Shown piece after piece: positions 44,337 to 54,676 of a stretch of DNA of 64,000 nucleotides (positions within the stretch are counted from its first letter, which is position 1; each line of letters starts with the position of its first letter). Position numbers and translations under genes: made by a program. The notes below the pieces were generated by a model, which worked only from the letters and a program-made list of their open reading frames with translations, was not told the DNA's origin and did not search any database. The DNA comes from Galeruca laticollis (taxonomy: Eukaryota; Arthropoda; Insecta; Coleoptera; Chrysomelidae), in contig OY998185.1 of the NCBI GenBank assembly GCA_963921935.1, forward strand, positions 63,503,717-63,567,716. The letters are read 5' to 3'.

Positions 44337-45340
44337 TTATCTTGAGAGACGGAAGTCTTGGTTTTTTTTTGGCATGTTTGGGAATATCTTGGGGTGTTGT
44401 AAATTTTGGTGCTTGTATTTCACTAGTCTCTGGTGCAGGTACGGGCGTTGAAATAGGTGAAAATTCAAGTGGAGAATCAAGGTGACTGTCATTAGAGCGA
44501 ATTCTTTTTTGACCAGATTGACGGGCTGAGTTATAAAAAGGGATATCAGATGATATCTGAAAATCAACTCTGGGTTTATCTTTAATGGGTTGGGGTGTAG
44601 ATTGTGAAGATAGAGTAGAGTGAGGTGGATTATGATTGGAGGAGGAGCTAGTAGAAGAGTTGGATAGCTGTTGTTGGATGGCAGGAGCATTGGGTGCATT
44701 TTAACAGGTATCGACAGTATGTTCAGTTTGTTTGCAGATAGAACACTCTAGTCTATCAGTAGATATAAATATTCGATATTGGGTATTTTCTATGAGACTG
44801 GAAGTGATGTTTAAATATTAAAATTTTCACTGTCAGGTATTACGTAAGAGATTCGTCTAAAACTTATGATATGTGCATATTCATCACCGGTAGCACTACA
44901 TTTTACGAACGAAACTGGCGAGGCTAGTTCCAAGCCAAGTTCTTTGAGAGCTGATTCAATTACCGAATGAGATATTGACGGACTTACATTGGAGATTAGG
45001 ATTCGTTTAGCAGGAGTTATTAGTCTTCTAATTGGGACAGAAGTAAAGTTTATCACCACGATAGGATCTGATTTAAGGAGATCATCTACGATAGCGATAG
45101 AAGAAAGATATATGCAGATAAGATTATTTGAAATCCTAGAGACAAAAGTTATATTTTTGGATAAGACAATGTTACCAATAGCTTTGATGTATTCGAAAAG
45201 AGCCGTGTATGGAATTGAATGCATGATTATCGCTTGTTCTCTTTTGGGGAAGGATGGAGGAGGGGGTTTAGTGATTGATGCCGCTACGTACGATTTTGGA
45301 TTTGAGGGGATCGTGACAGTAGGTGCATTTGGATGAATGA
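44337..45340 (-). pseudogene. Jockey-like element I, ORF1 (gag-like) with zinc knuckle
   Basis: The frame at 45224-44811 reads IPYTALFEYIKAIGNIVLSK, RRLITPAKRILISNVSPSIS and ALKELGLELASPVSFVKCSA, resembling the nucleic-acid-binding ORF1 of Jockey-type elements. A frame change leads to ECSICKQTEHTVDTC (44760-44703), a CCHC knuckle, and then a Pro/His-rich tail at 44699-44337. The frame is damaged. Confidence 0.7.
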
Positions 45341-45750
45341 ATTAAGAAGAAGAGTTGACAAAATTATTATGAGATAACGTAGTTGGTTGGTGAGATGGGG
45401 TAGATAATTACATTTTGTGCGTGATTCTGGATACCAAAATCACTACACTAAAAGTGGTATTCCCGGTTTATCGGGGGAAGTAGGTGAGTAACAGTCACTT
45501 ACCAACGAACGAAGATGTTACGCCACTGCTTATTTCTTGAATAGATACACTGGTAAAGTTTTTTATTGGCTGCCTCACAAGTTATTATCACATGCTTAGT
45601 GTATTGCTAATTACACACCACAGAAACACGTAGCAAAAACTAATAATAAATACTTAATTGCTGAATTAATTTAAATGACCTACTTGATCGATCTTTACTC
45701 GTTGGCCGCTGTAGTAGGAATGCGTTTATAGATTTGTTTAATTCGATTGT
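45341..45750. other. Noncoding stretch
   Basis: Probably element I 5' untranslated region followed by spacer; no features seen. Confidence 0.4.
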
Positions 45751-46730
45751 TGAAGGAATTTTTATAGGATATAGAAACTTTCAATATTTGAAAGAATTAT
45801 TAGAATCTTCAAGGTTTTATTAGAAATTTACCGTTAACTGAACAAAATTATAACGTAGCTTATGCCCTTTTAGTAAAACGACGATGTGCAAAGGTACATT
45901 GGGATGCCATTTTGAACGTTTCAAAGCTAACTTTAGTAAATGTCAAACTTGATTGACACTTTTCAGGAAAATCTAACAGCGTTAAAATGTACAGGTCTAC
46001 TTACCGAGCATTGGGATTATGTTATTTTTATGTTCCTCTTTTCATGTCTAGATCCTGATACCATCAAATTCTTTGAATTGGAAAAAAATCAACAGAAATT
46101 CCGTTTTACGGACAATAATTGAATTTTTACATTCTGTACTTATTGCTTATGATAATCTTTTTTGAAAAACCTCGCTTGGGAACTCAAAGCGCGTCTCAAG
46201 CCTAAAGCCTACTAGCATCAAAGTTGACTCAACAATGTGCATTCTGCAAAGAATCCCATGAGGTATATGAGTATCCCGAATTTCTCAGCCAATCTCCTTT
46301 CAATCATCATAATATATACAAATTGGTACATCTATGTTTTAATTGTCTGAGCTCGTCTCATGGACTACGTGAATGTTCCTCAAAGTATTCGTGTGGAAAT
46401 GCAAATCTTCCAAACACCATACTTTATTGCATTTCGAATAGAAACTAACTCGTATCGAAAATGGAGCCGCCTCCTCTTCACAAACCGTTTCAAACCAACT
46501 GACTGCTTCTCTAGTCATAACTCCACAAACGCTTCAAGCAAGTTATTTACTAGAGTCCAAACCGAAATAGAATGATAAGGTGCGACTCTCGACAAGTCTT
46601 GTTCATAATAAACACTGTTCGTTGTATGATTGACCCCGGAAGTATGCCGTCTTTTATTCTTAGGAAAACGATTTTCATTTTAAGAAAAATCAGTTACCTA
46701 CCATTCAAAAAATTCACATTCCACATCGCG
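45750..46730 (+). pseudogene. BEL/Pao gag and protease remnant
   Basis: Broken frames: gag pieces (LLKRRCAKVHWDAI-like at about 45870, LIDTFQENLTALKCTGLL), then a cysteine-rich segment at 46224-46448, QCAFCKESHEVYEYPEFL, LVHLCFNCLSSSHGLRECSS, matching the BEL gag knuckles. A protease-like RCMIDPGSMPSFILRK follows at about 46632. No RT or integrase downstream. Confidence 0.75.
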
Positions 46731-46868
46731 TACGGGCGCCATTGGTGCAGGTAATATATTTTCGTTCTTAGATTGTGATATATTTCAAACGGCTTTTATG
46801 AGATGGTTTTGTATACTTATATTCTTTAGGATCAATTATAAAATGCAAGACCTGCAAGACTCTTGTAG

Positions 46869-46926
46869 CAAGACCAAGACCGGACTATGCAAAACCAAGA
46901 CCAAGACTAAGCCGGTCTTGGTCTTG
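46869..46926. repeat. Hairpin of AAGACC repeats
   Basis: CAAGACCAAGACCGG and its exact complement, 15-bp arms, within a short AAGACC/AAGACT low-complexity tract. Confidence 0.7.
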
Positions 46927-46959
46927 TATTTGCTCATCACTAAATTATTTTTATTACTA

Positions 46960-47626
46960 TTCCGCCCAACCTATCTAATAGCGAGAAAAGTATTGGTTTA
47001 CCCCAAAAAAAGTTGAAAATTTGAAATTTTTTTTCGAGTTATTTTTACGTTTTCCATCAACAACAACCCAAAAAAACTGTTTTTAGAAAAAAAATCCTGT
47101 GTGTATGTCGTTGTCGTCGGCCACTTTTCGTTACATGTCTTGTTAGCAGGATACAGCCTCCGTAGTGCAACAAGTTACCAATTCTATGATTCAATATTGT
47201 TCATGACATGTCACAGATAAACCCTATTGATTTTCAGCTCACCAGCGCCAGCACAACGGGTGCTATGGTACTAGAAGTACGACATTTTAGTCATATTTTG
47301 AAAAATTTCAGTTTGTTAGCACGATACAGCCTCCAGAGTTCATCAAGTCGCCAATTTTATGATTGAATATTATTCAGGACACTTCACAGATGAACCCTAT
47401 TGATTTTCAGCTCATCAGAGCCAGTACAACAGGTGCTATGGGACTTTAAGTACGATATTTTTGTCATTTTTGGAGAATTTTAAGATTGTTAGCACGATAC
47501 AGCCTCCGGAGTATATACAAGTGACCAATTTTATGATTTGATATTATTCAGAGCGTCTCAAAGATAAATCCTATTGATATTCAGCTCACTAAAGCCAGTA
47601 CACCGGGTTCTATGGTACTGTAATGA
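46960..47626. repeat. 173-bp repeat family, ~3 units with left flank
   Basis: Starts TTCCGCCCAACCTATCTAAT, as at 12177 in the nested element, then units marked by TTAGCACGATACAGCCTCC at about 47316 and 47489. It ends in the CAGCTCACTAAAGCCAGTAC block. Confidence 0.85.
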
Positions 47627-47689
47627 CTACGGATGTGTTGACCGCTGTCACCAGTGTAATAAAGTAGTTTTTCTATCCAATGTCACCAC

Positions 47690-48060
47690 TCTAACAAATG
47701 GGTAGTTCCGATGTAATGATTCTATGGTTTGGGAAAAAAACGGTGTCACCGGTAGATGTGTTCGGCTCTTGTATTATCTCGCTGACTGTAGTGACTCTAA
47801 AAAAAAATCGTTGCAGCGTGCTGTCACCAGTGCCTCGCGGCACAAAAATTGTAGAACCAGGAACTCTCCCTGCGGGATTACCTCGAGGGAGGGGTTGTTC
47901 CAGGCTTGAGCGATCAAGGACGTCGTGGGGCCCCTTGGGCTTATACAGGGTGCCAAGCCCGAGTTCGTAGTGCAGGTCCCTCCTATTTGACGGGCACGGG
48001 GGGGGGGGTGAGGATGAGGTTATGGAAATAAATTGAGAGGTTAAAATACGTAAAACATAT
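47690..48060. other. GC-rich block, unassigned
   Basis: Markedly more GC-rich than its surroundings, with CTCCCTGCGGGATTACCTCG and an 11-G run (about 48000-48010). The frames at 47698-47970 are open but not recognised. Possibly a fragment of an unclassified element. Confidence 0.4.
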
Positions 48061-48357
48061 ATTACAAAATGAAAAAAAAAGGAAAAAATTATTGAAACCC
48101 TATACGCACGTTTTTCAAAAGAATATTACATGTGGCTTTCTCCTGGTTCCTAGGATAGCCTACATAACATACCCTTCATAAACAAGAGGCAAACAACTGC
48201 TATATATTACAAAGAAAAAAAGGAAGGGAAGTTCTTTACCCCCTCTTTCCAGCGTTAATTTCACTTCTCGCAGAGAGTGAAGCAATAAAACTATAGAAAT
48301 ACCTTTTATATCAATTAAAAATTCAGAAAAATCATTTATGAAGACAGGATTTACCAT
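48061..48357. other. Noncoding stretch before the satellite
   Basis: No features seen. Confidence 0.4.
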
Positions 48358-49604
48358 GATCCCTAGTGTAGTATAAATATTTCTATGTTATTATCAAAAT
48401 ACGATTAACTATGACCCTTAGTAAAATATAAATATCTTTGCGCTACTATCAAAATACTAAAATGGGATTAACTATGACCCTTAGTAAAATATAAATAATC
48501 TTTGTGCCACTATCAAAATTCTAAAATAAGATTAACTATGACCCTTAGTAAAATATAAATATTTTTGTGGCACTATCAAAATTCTAAAATAAGATTAACT
48601 ATGACCCTTAGTAAAATATAAATATCTTTGCGCTACTATCAAAATACTAAAATGGGATTAACTATGACCCTTAGTAAAATATAAATAATCTTTGTGCCAC
48701 TATCAAAATTCTAAAATAAGATTAACTATGACCCTTAGTAAAATATAAATATTTTTGTGGCACTATCAAAATTCTAAAATAAGATTAACTATGACCCTTA
48801 GTAAAATATAAATATCTTTGCGCTACTATCAAAATACTAAAATGGGATTAACTATGACCCTTAGTAAAATATAAATAATCTTTGTGCCACTATCAAAATT
48901 CTAAAATAAGATTAACTATGACCCTTAGTAAAATATAAATATCTTTGTGGCACTATCAAAATTCTAAAATAAGATTAACTACGACCCTTAGTAAAATATA
49001 AATAATCTTTGTGCCATTATCAAAATTCTAAAATAAGATTAACTATGACCCTTAGTAAAATATAAATATTTTTGTGGCACTATCAAAATTCTAAAATTAG
49101 ATTAACTATGACCCTTAGTAAAATATAAATATCTTTGTGCCACTATCAAAATTCTAAAATAAGATTAACTATGACCCTTAGTAAAATATAAATAATCTTT
49201 GTGCCACTATCAAAATTCTAAAATAAGATTAACTATGACCCTTAGTAAAATATAAATATCTTTGTGCCACTATCAAAATTCTAAAATAAGATTAACTATG
49301 ACCCTTAGTAAAATATAAATATTTTTGTGGCACTATCAAAATTCTAAAATAAGATTAACTATGACCCTTAGTAAAATATAAATATCTTTGCGCTACTATC
49401 AAAATACTAAAATGGGATTAACTATGACCCTCAGTAAAATATAAATAATCTTTGTGCTACTATCAAAATTCTAAAATAAGATTAACTATGACCCTTAGTA
49501 AAATATAAATATTTTTGTGGCACTATCAAAATTCTAAAATAAGATTAACTATGACCCTTAGTAAAATATAAATATCTTTGCGCTACTATCAAAATACTAA
49601 AATG
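48358..49604. repeat. 63-bp tandem satellite, about 19 copies
   Basis: Units of 62-65 bp built on GACCCTTAGTAAAATATAAA and CACTATCAAAATTCTAAAAT. Three unit types alternate (TCTTTGCGCTACT with ATGGGATT; ATAATCTTTGTGCCACT; ATTTTTGTGGCACT), giving a higher-order period of about 190 bp that repeats several times. Confidence 0.95.
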
Positions 49605-50186
49605 AATATATATATATATATATTATATATAGGCTGAATAACATACCGATTTCAAATGTCAGTAAATGAGGGGCGCTGATATATATGAAACACCAGATAT
49701 GACCAGAAAAATACTATGGGGTTCCTTCCCTATATTGGGACATCCGTTTAAGTCAAAAGGAAAAAAATAAAATATCGCAGTTCAAATGCACAATATAATA
49801 AAATAGTTGTACGTTGAAAACTTACGTTTTGGATTATCACCCGTCGCACAAACTGCACACTATTACTGTTGGGAGGGTGAGGGCCCGTCAATACTTAGAC
49901 TTGCCTCACCGGGGGAGAGATACTTTCTTTCTCCATGATTCCTCAAAATCTTTCGTTTTTTTATTTACCAGTTTCACCTTGCGTGAAGGTTAGTTTGCCA
50001 TATCATTGTTTATGTTTGTAGTACACAAACCTGACCTGTTCGTAATCTAATATGTTTTGATAACCTTGTTTTTGTTTGTGTTATTTACTTCAGTTGAGGT
50101 CGATAATTAATAATTAATTTGAATTGAAAAGGACTTGTCTATATAGGGCGTTCTTAAAATTTATGTCATATCTTGTGTTTATTACA
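49605..50186. other. Noncoding stretch with short TA tract
   Basis: Begins with about 25 bp of TA; the rest is unremarkable. Confidence 0.45.
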
Positions 50187-50345
50187 GTACTTAAAGTACC
50201 AAATTTTTGTCATTTTTGGATAATTTTCAGTTTGTTAGCAAAATACAGCCTCCAGAGTGTATACAAGTGACAATTTTATAATAGAAAACTGTTCAGGGCC
50301 ACAGATGCGGAAAAGTTAGTTTTAATCTTTAAAACTGTTTATTTC
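50187..50345. repeat. 173-bp repeat family, terminal unit
   Basis: ACTTAAAGTACCAAATTTTT through GGGCCACAGATGCGGAAAAG, matching the last unit of the array at 12850-13140. It ends about 200 bp downstream of the gene C stop. Confidence 0.8.
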
Positions 50346-50551
50346 TGTATTTATAAAGTACGCTAATGTGCTAATGGACCTCACTGATTGCTGCTTCGAT
50401 AAAATTCAGCAATAATCATTATTCTATCAATTATTTTATATTAAATTCCACGTATCTTCGCCTAAAATGAAATATCAAGCTCCAGTAGGAAATAATACAC
50501 AATGTTTCTGATAAAACCTATATTTAATCAACTAATAACTACAGTATAAGT

Positions 50552-52854
50552 TTAAAATCCAAATATTTTGGAAGTTATTCTCCCAAATAAAGAATCGGAA
50601 CTTTCAAGAAGCTTCTCTCCTTCTGAAATGCGTCTTTCAGCAGGTAGAGCAGTTAACGTAACACAAAACTGTTGCGCCTTATGATAAACGGGCGTATTAT
50701 TAACGTTAGTACCAGGAATCGGTTGTAGATCTGTATACGATTTAGCAGCTGCTGGGTTTTTCTTATAGATGTTATTCTTCACTAGCATTATATCTCCGTA
50801 AACGGTCGCAGTCGAAATACATGGTATACTAACTCGTTTACTTTTACTGCTTTTCTGACAAGGATTTTTATTTTCGCAAGTTACTGTCGATCTCACGCAA
50901 ACGGTATCGTTGTACTTCAAACAAGGTGCCGTTAACATCAAGTCAGTTAAGCACATTATCGCTCCATCATGTAAACAAGTCGACGTCGTGTTCACAGGAC
51001 ATAAGAAACCGCTATCGCCATCACACGCTCTCAAATCGAAAGCTTGAAACTCCAAATATTTAGGTATCACTTCTTTACCCGAATAATAGGAAATCGGCGT
51101 ATAGTGATCGTACTTTTGAATAGTACCATAAGTAGAAAACCAGAAAGCATTCATATATAAAATAGAAGGATAAACGATCTTTCCCAATCTATAAGCCATA
51201 AATGCTTCGATCGTTTTATTTCCTGGTTTATAAGTGAATTTAGGTAAACTAAGGTAGTTATTACTATTAGGAATACCGGTAACTTGTCTTGTTTGCTCTG
51301 TAGTATTCACCATCTTTACACCCGGTGTCGCTAATATAGCTACACAAAATTCACGCGGTGTAGTTACATTTTGCGATACATTTTGAGATGAACCGTTTAT
51401 CACAGGCTGTACCAGCTCTATAGTACGATAATATTGATTTTGAGTACCGCTACCATAACCTCTTACCATAAAACTAACGTTAGCATATATTTTAGCCGTA
51501 GATATACAGGGAATTTGTATCGGTACGTTTAGAGCTTGATTCGATAGACAAACAGGTGATTTTAGTTTATCACAAGAGATGGTACTGTTTAAATAATTAG
51601 ATTGAGTATCATTACTGAACGCGCTGGATGAAATATCAGCAACGCAAGCCACAGAACCGTCGTTTAAACATAAAGAAAGCGTATTGGGTGGACAGAAAGT
51701 TCCGCTATCACCTGCGCAGTTCATCATTTGTTCCGACTTAAATTCTACTTCTTTCGCTAAGAAATTTGCTTCGTGGTAGTAGTGGAAGACGTTGTAATGA
51801 TCGTACTTTTCTATATAATTATAGCTATCGTCGTAATTTAGATAATTATAGCTAGGTTCTAATAGATTTTGTAATTTGTATCCCAAATAATATCCTAATA
51901 TATCAACTCCTGTGATATTTGTTGTGTATTGGAATGGAACGTTAAGTTCTGTTGTGGTACTAGTACTATTCGTTTTAGTTTCGTTCTTAGTCGGTAATGC
52001 TAAGATGGTGACGCAGAAATTTTTAACGGAAGAATCCGCAGCATCTGTAACTATAATACTATTATTAACATAATTGACTCCAGCTGCAATACTAGCTGTA
52101 GAAACACATGGTATACTAACAGTAGCTGATGATTTTTGTTTACATTCAGGTGAGGTATTGCCTTCGCAAGGTATAGTACTAGTTACGCAATTGAGTTTCC
52201 TCGAATTGATACTACAGGGTTGAGTAGAAGAAGCAGATACTACGCACATCACAGCTCCATTATTAGTACATAAAGGATAATTTCCTGGTGGACATAAACT
52301 ACTGCTGTCACCAGCGCATGTGACGACAGCGTTAGGTTGAATAGGAGCTTCGGTAGGTATATTATCAGCGTTGTGATAGTAATGATGTACTGTATAATGG
52401 TCGTACCGCGGTACGTACTCGTGATTCACGTAAGTAGTACTGTGATAATAATAACTAGGTCGATTTATCCTTCCTAATTGATAACCTAAGAAGAATCCTA
52501 AGGAAGTACTACCGGTATCGTAAGTACTATAATGATAAGTAGTACGATAATTACTGGTACTAAATGTATCGTAATTATTTGTGTTAATAACACTTATTCC
52601 TACAGCCGGAGGACCGTAGCTGTAATAATGAGTAGACGGGATGATAACGTGGTGGTTAGGGTTATAGTTATTGTTGATTATAGTGACGTGGGTATTTCCT
52701 GTCGATCCTGGGTTGTAGTAGCTTGGTTGGGGGTAGTAGTGGTTGTTGTTGATTACAGTTGTTTGATGGGAAGGCTGCACGGGACGGATTATAGGCTGTA
52801 CGGGATAACTGGGAGATAATCCAGAGCCTGTGTTGAACGTATTGTTTCTGCGTA
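50552..52854 (-). CDS. Gene C terminal exon: three tandem ten-cysteine modules
   Basis: The exon begins after TTTTTACAG (AG 52856-52855) in phase 1 and encodes about 766 residues to the stop at 50554-50552. After a Pro/Tyr/Asn-rich lead (VINNNHYYPQPSYYNPG) come three modules. Module 1 (about residues 85-280) has LGFFLGYQLGRI, RYDHYTVHHYYHN, all ten cysteines and NFCVTILALPT. Module 2 (about 290-525) has LGYYLGYKLQNL, KYDHYNVFHYYH and eight cysteines; the fifth and sixth are absent. Module 3 (about 535-766) has MAYRLGKIVYPS, QKYDHYTPISYY, ten cysteines, QFCVTLTALPAE and the terminal SLFGRITSKIFGF. Many N-glycosylation sequons. The frame is intact over 2.3 kb amid decayed transposons, so it is under selection or recent. 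Confidence 0.92.
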
Positions 52855-53101
52855 CTGTAAAAAGAATAACAATTTTAACAAATAATAGATTTCGACAGTA
52901 ATCATTTTAAAAATAAATAAGAATTGAAAGCAGATAATACAACGAAGAAAAAATATATTCTAATAATTGAATGAAATTGACTGTCTCGACCCTTACTTCG
53001 TGGAATATGCTCATATTAGTGTTTTTAAATGAAACTCACGGTCTCTAGTTAATTCCACAATATAATACAAGTTATTGAAAATTCTAAAAAAAATGACAAT
53101 T

Positions 53102-53128
53102 GTTTCGATAAATCAATATCATCGTCAG
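53102..53128 (-). ncRNA. Hammerhead-like core, left arm
   Basis: Minus strand: CTGACGA, T, GATA/TATC stem with a 6-nt loop, GAAAC. Confidence 0.45.
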
Positions 53129-53389
53129 AATGACAGAAGTTACATTTCATTTTATGCCTACCTGATGTTTAGTAGTTATTTTTGGCTAGACCAAGAAGTA
53201 ACCTAACTTGTGATTGGCTTAATATATGTTTATAGAAAAAAGAATAAGATGTGATATTACAAATATTGAAGCTTAGATATTATTAGCCCTATAGTGATAT
53301 GCTGGATATCATTTTTCCAATTAAGATCAGTATAACTGTGCCATGATATAGAAAATCAGGAAAACTATATCTGCTGATCTTTACAATTA

Positions 53390-53677
53390 TCACTTAAGAA
53401 GACAGTTTATTAGTGGAGAATTTCCTAGATTTAACTGTTCATTGACAACTTCATATTGTGGGTTTCTTAAATACCTTCTAATTTCCAGTTCTTCAACGAA
53501 ATCCAGTTCTTGTTTCTTTTCACAAATATGCAGCACTTCTAGTTCTGTGTTAGGTGTCAATGAATGATTGGTGTCAAGTAGATGTTTTCCGTAGTGGGAT
53601 TTATCTGGATGTTTTAATCTGTATGCTCGTAAGTGCTCACTGTATCGTATTTCGAAATTCCTAAGGGTCTGACCCAA
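53390..53677 (-). pseudogene. Penelope endonuclease C-terminus, left arm
   Basis: A 95-codon frame: GQTLRNFEIRYSEHLRAYRL, HYGKHLLDTNHSLTPN, TELEVLHICEKKQELDFVEE, LEIRRYLRNPQYEVVNEQ. This is the region following the YIGQT motif. The Tyr-Ile before GQT is replaced by other sequence (AVYLGQT-type reading), and no RT precedes it on this strand except the detached piece at 52976. The same family as 1-310. Confidence 0.75.
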
Positions 53678-53749
53678 ATAGACAGCATTACATTCTGGAC
53701 GTTTGAGTTTATATATACAAAATTGTTAAATGTAAAAACAAAAATACCA

Positions 53750-54045
53750 CTATTAAAGAAGTCAGACCCTTAGGAATTTTGAAATACGATACAGTGAGCA
53801 CTTACGAGCATACAGATTAAAACAACCAGATAATCCACTACGCAAAACATCTACTTGACACCAATCATTCATTGACACCTAACACAGAACTAGAAGTGCT
53901 GCATATTTGTGAAAAGAAACAAGAACTGGATTTCCTTGAAGAACTGGAAATTAGAAGACATTTAAGAAACCCACAATATGAAGTTGTCAATGAACAGTTA
54001 AATCTAGGGAATTCTCCACTAATAAACTGTCTTTTTAAGTGATAA
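53750..54045 (+). pseudogene. Penelope endonuclease C-terminus, right arm
   Basis: Inverted copy of 53390-53677 with a one-base change making frameshifts near 53830-53850; ends NLGNSPLINCLFK. Confidence 0.7.
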
Positions 54046-54303
54046 TTGTAAAGATCAGCAGATATAGTTTTCCTGGTTTTCAATATCATTGCACAGTTAT
54101 ACTGATCTTAATTGGAAAAATTATATCCAGGATATCACCATAGGGCTAATAATATCTAAGCTTCAATATTTGTAATATCACATCTTCTTCTTTTTTCTAT
54201 TAACATATATTAAGCCAATCACAAGTTAGGTTACTTCTTGGTCTAGCCAAAAATAACTACTAAACATCAGGTAGGCATAAAATGAAATGTAACTTCTGTC
54301 ATT

Positions 54304-54330
54304 CTGACGATGATATTGATTTATCGAAAC
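54304..54330 (+). ncRNA. Hammerhead-like core, right arm
   Basis: Plus-strand mirror of 53128-53102: CTGACGA, T, GATA, TTGATT, TATC, GAAAC. Confidence 0.45.
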
Positions 54331-54420
54331 AATTGTCATTTTTTTTAGAACTTTCAATAACTTGTATTATATTGTGGAATTAACTAGAGACCGTGAGTTT
54401 CATTTAAAAACACTGATAAT

Positions 54421-54676
54421 TGAAATTAATAGTTTACATTAATTAACCAGTAAATATTAACAAAATTCGAGGAATTTCTTGAAACCCCGTCTAACACTTT
54501 CAAAAATTTGCAATGATTTTTTGAAGAATACGATCATTGATAAAATAGAAAAACATTATAAGTATAGCTTGACTATCCTAGCTTGGCACTTGACCTTGAG
54601 AATTGTCAGTTGCCCTTTACACTTGTGGAAGTGTAACCTTCAGAACATACAGACAATGGTTGTTCATGTAGATTGG
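54421..54676. other. Noncoding intronic stretch
   Basis: No features seen. Confidence 0.4.

Larger units (their letters stand above)
52976..54420. mobile_element. Penelope-like element as a 1.4-kb palindrome
   Basis: 52976-53010 carries the end of an RT segment shared with 26260-26310 (DCLDPYFVEYAHISVF on the other strand). From 53011 to 54416 two ~690-bp arms are near-perfect inverted copies, meeting near 53740. Each arm holds endonuclease C-terminal sequence and the 3' tail with a hammerhead-like core. Confidence 0.85.

Noticed and set aside
46797..47016. 72-codon frame across the AAGACC hairpin
   Set aside because: Low-complexity Lys/Thr translation of a hairpin repeat joined to satellite DNA.
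48358..49604. Regular 63-bp repeat considered as a CRISPR array
   Set aside because: The whole unit repeats with no unique spacers; this is an ordinary tandem satellite in a eukaryotic context.
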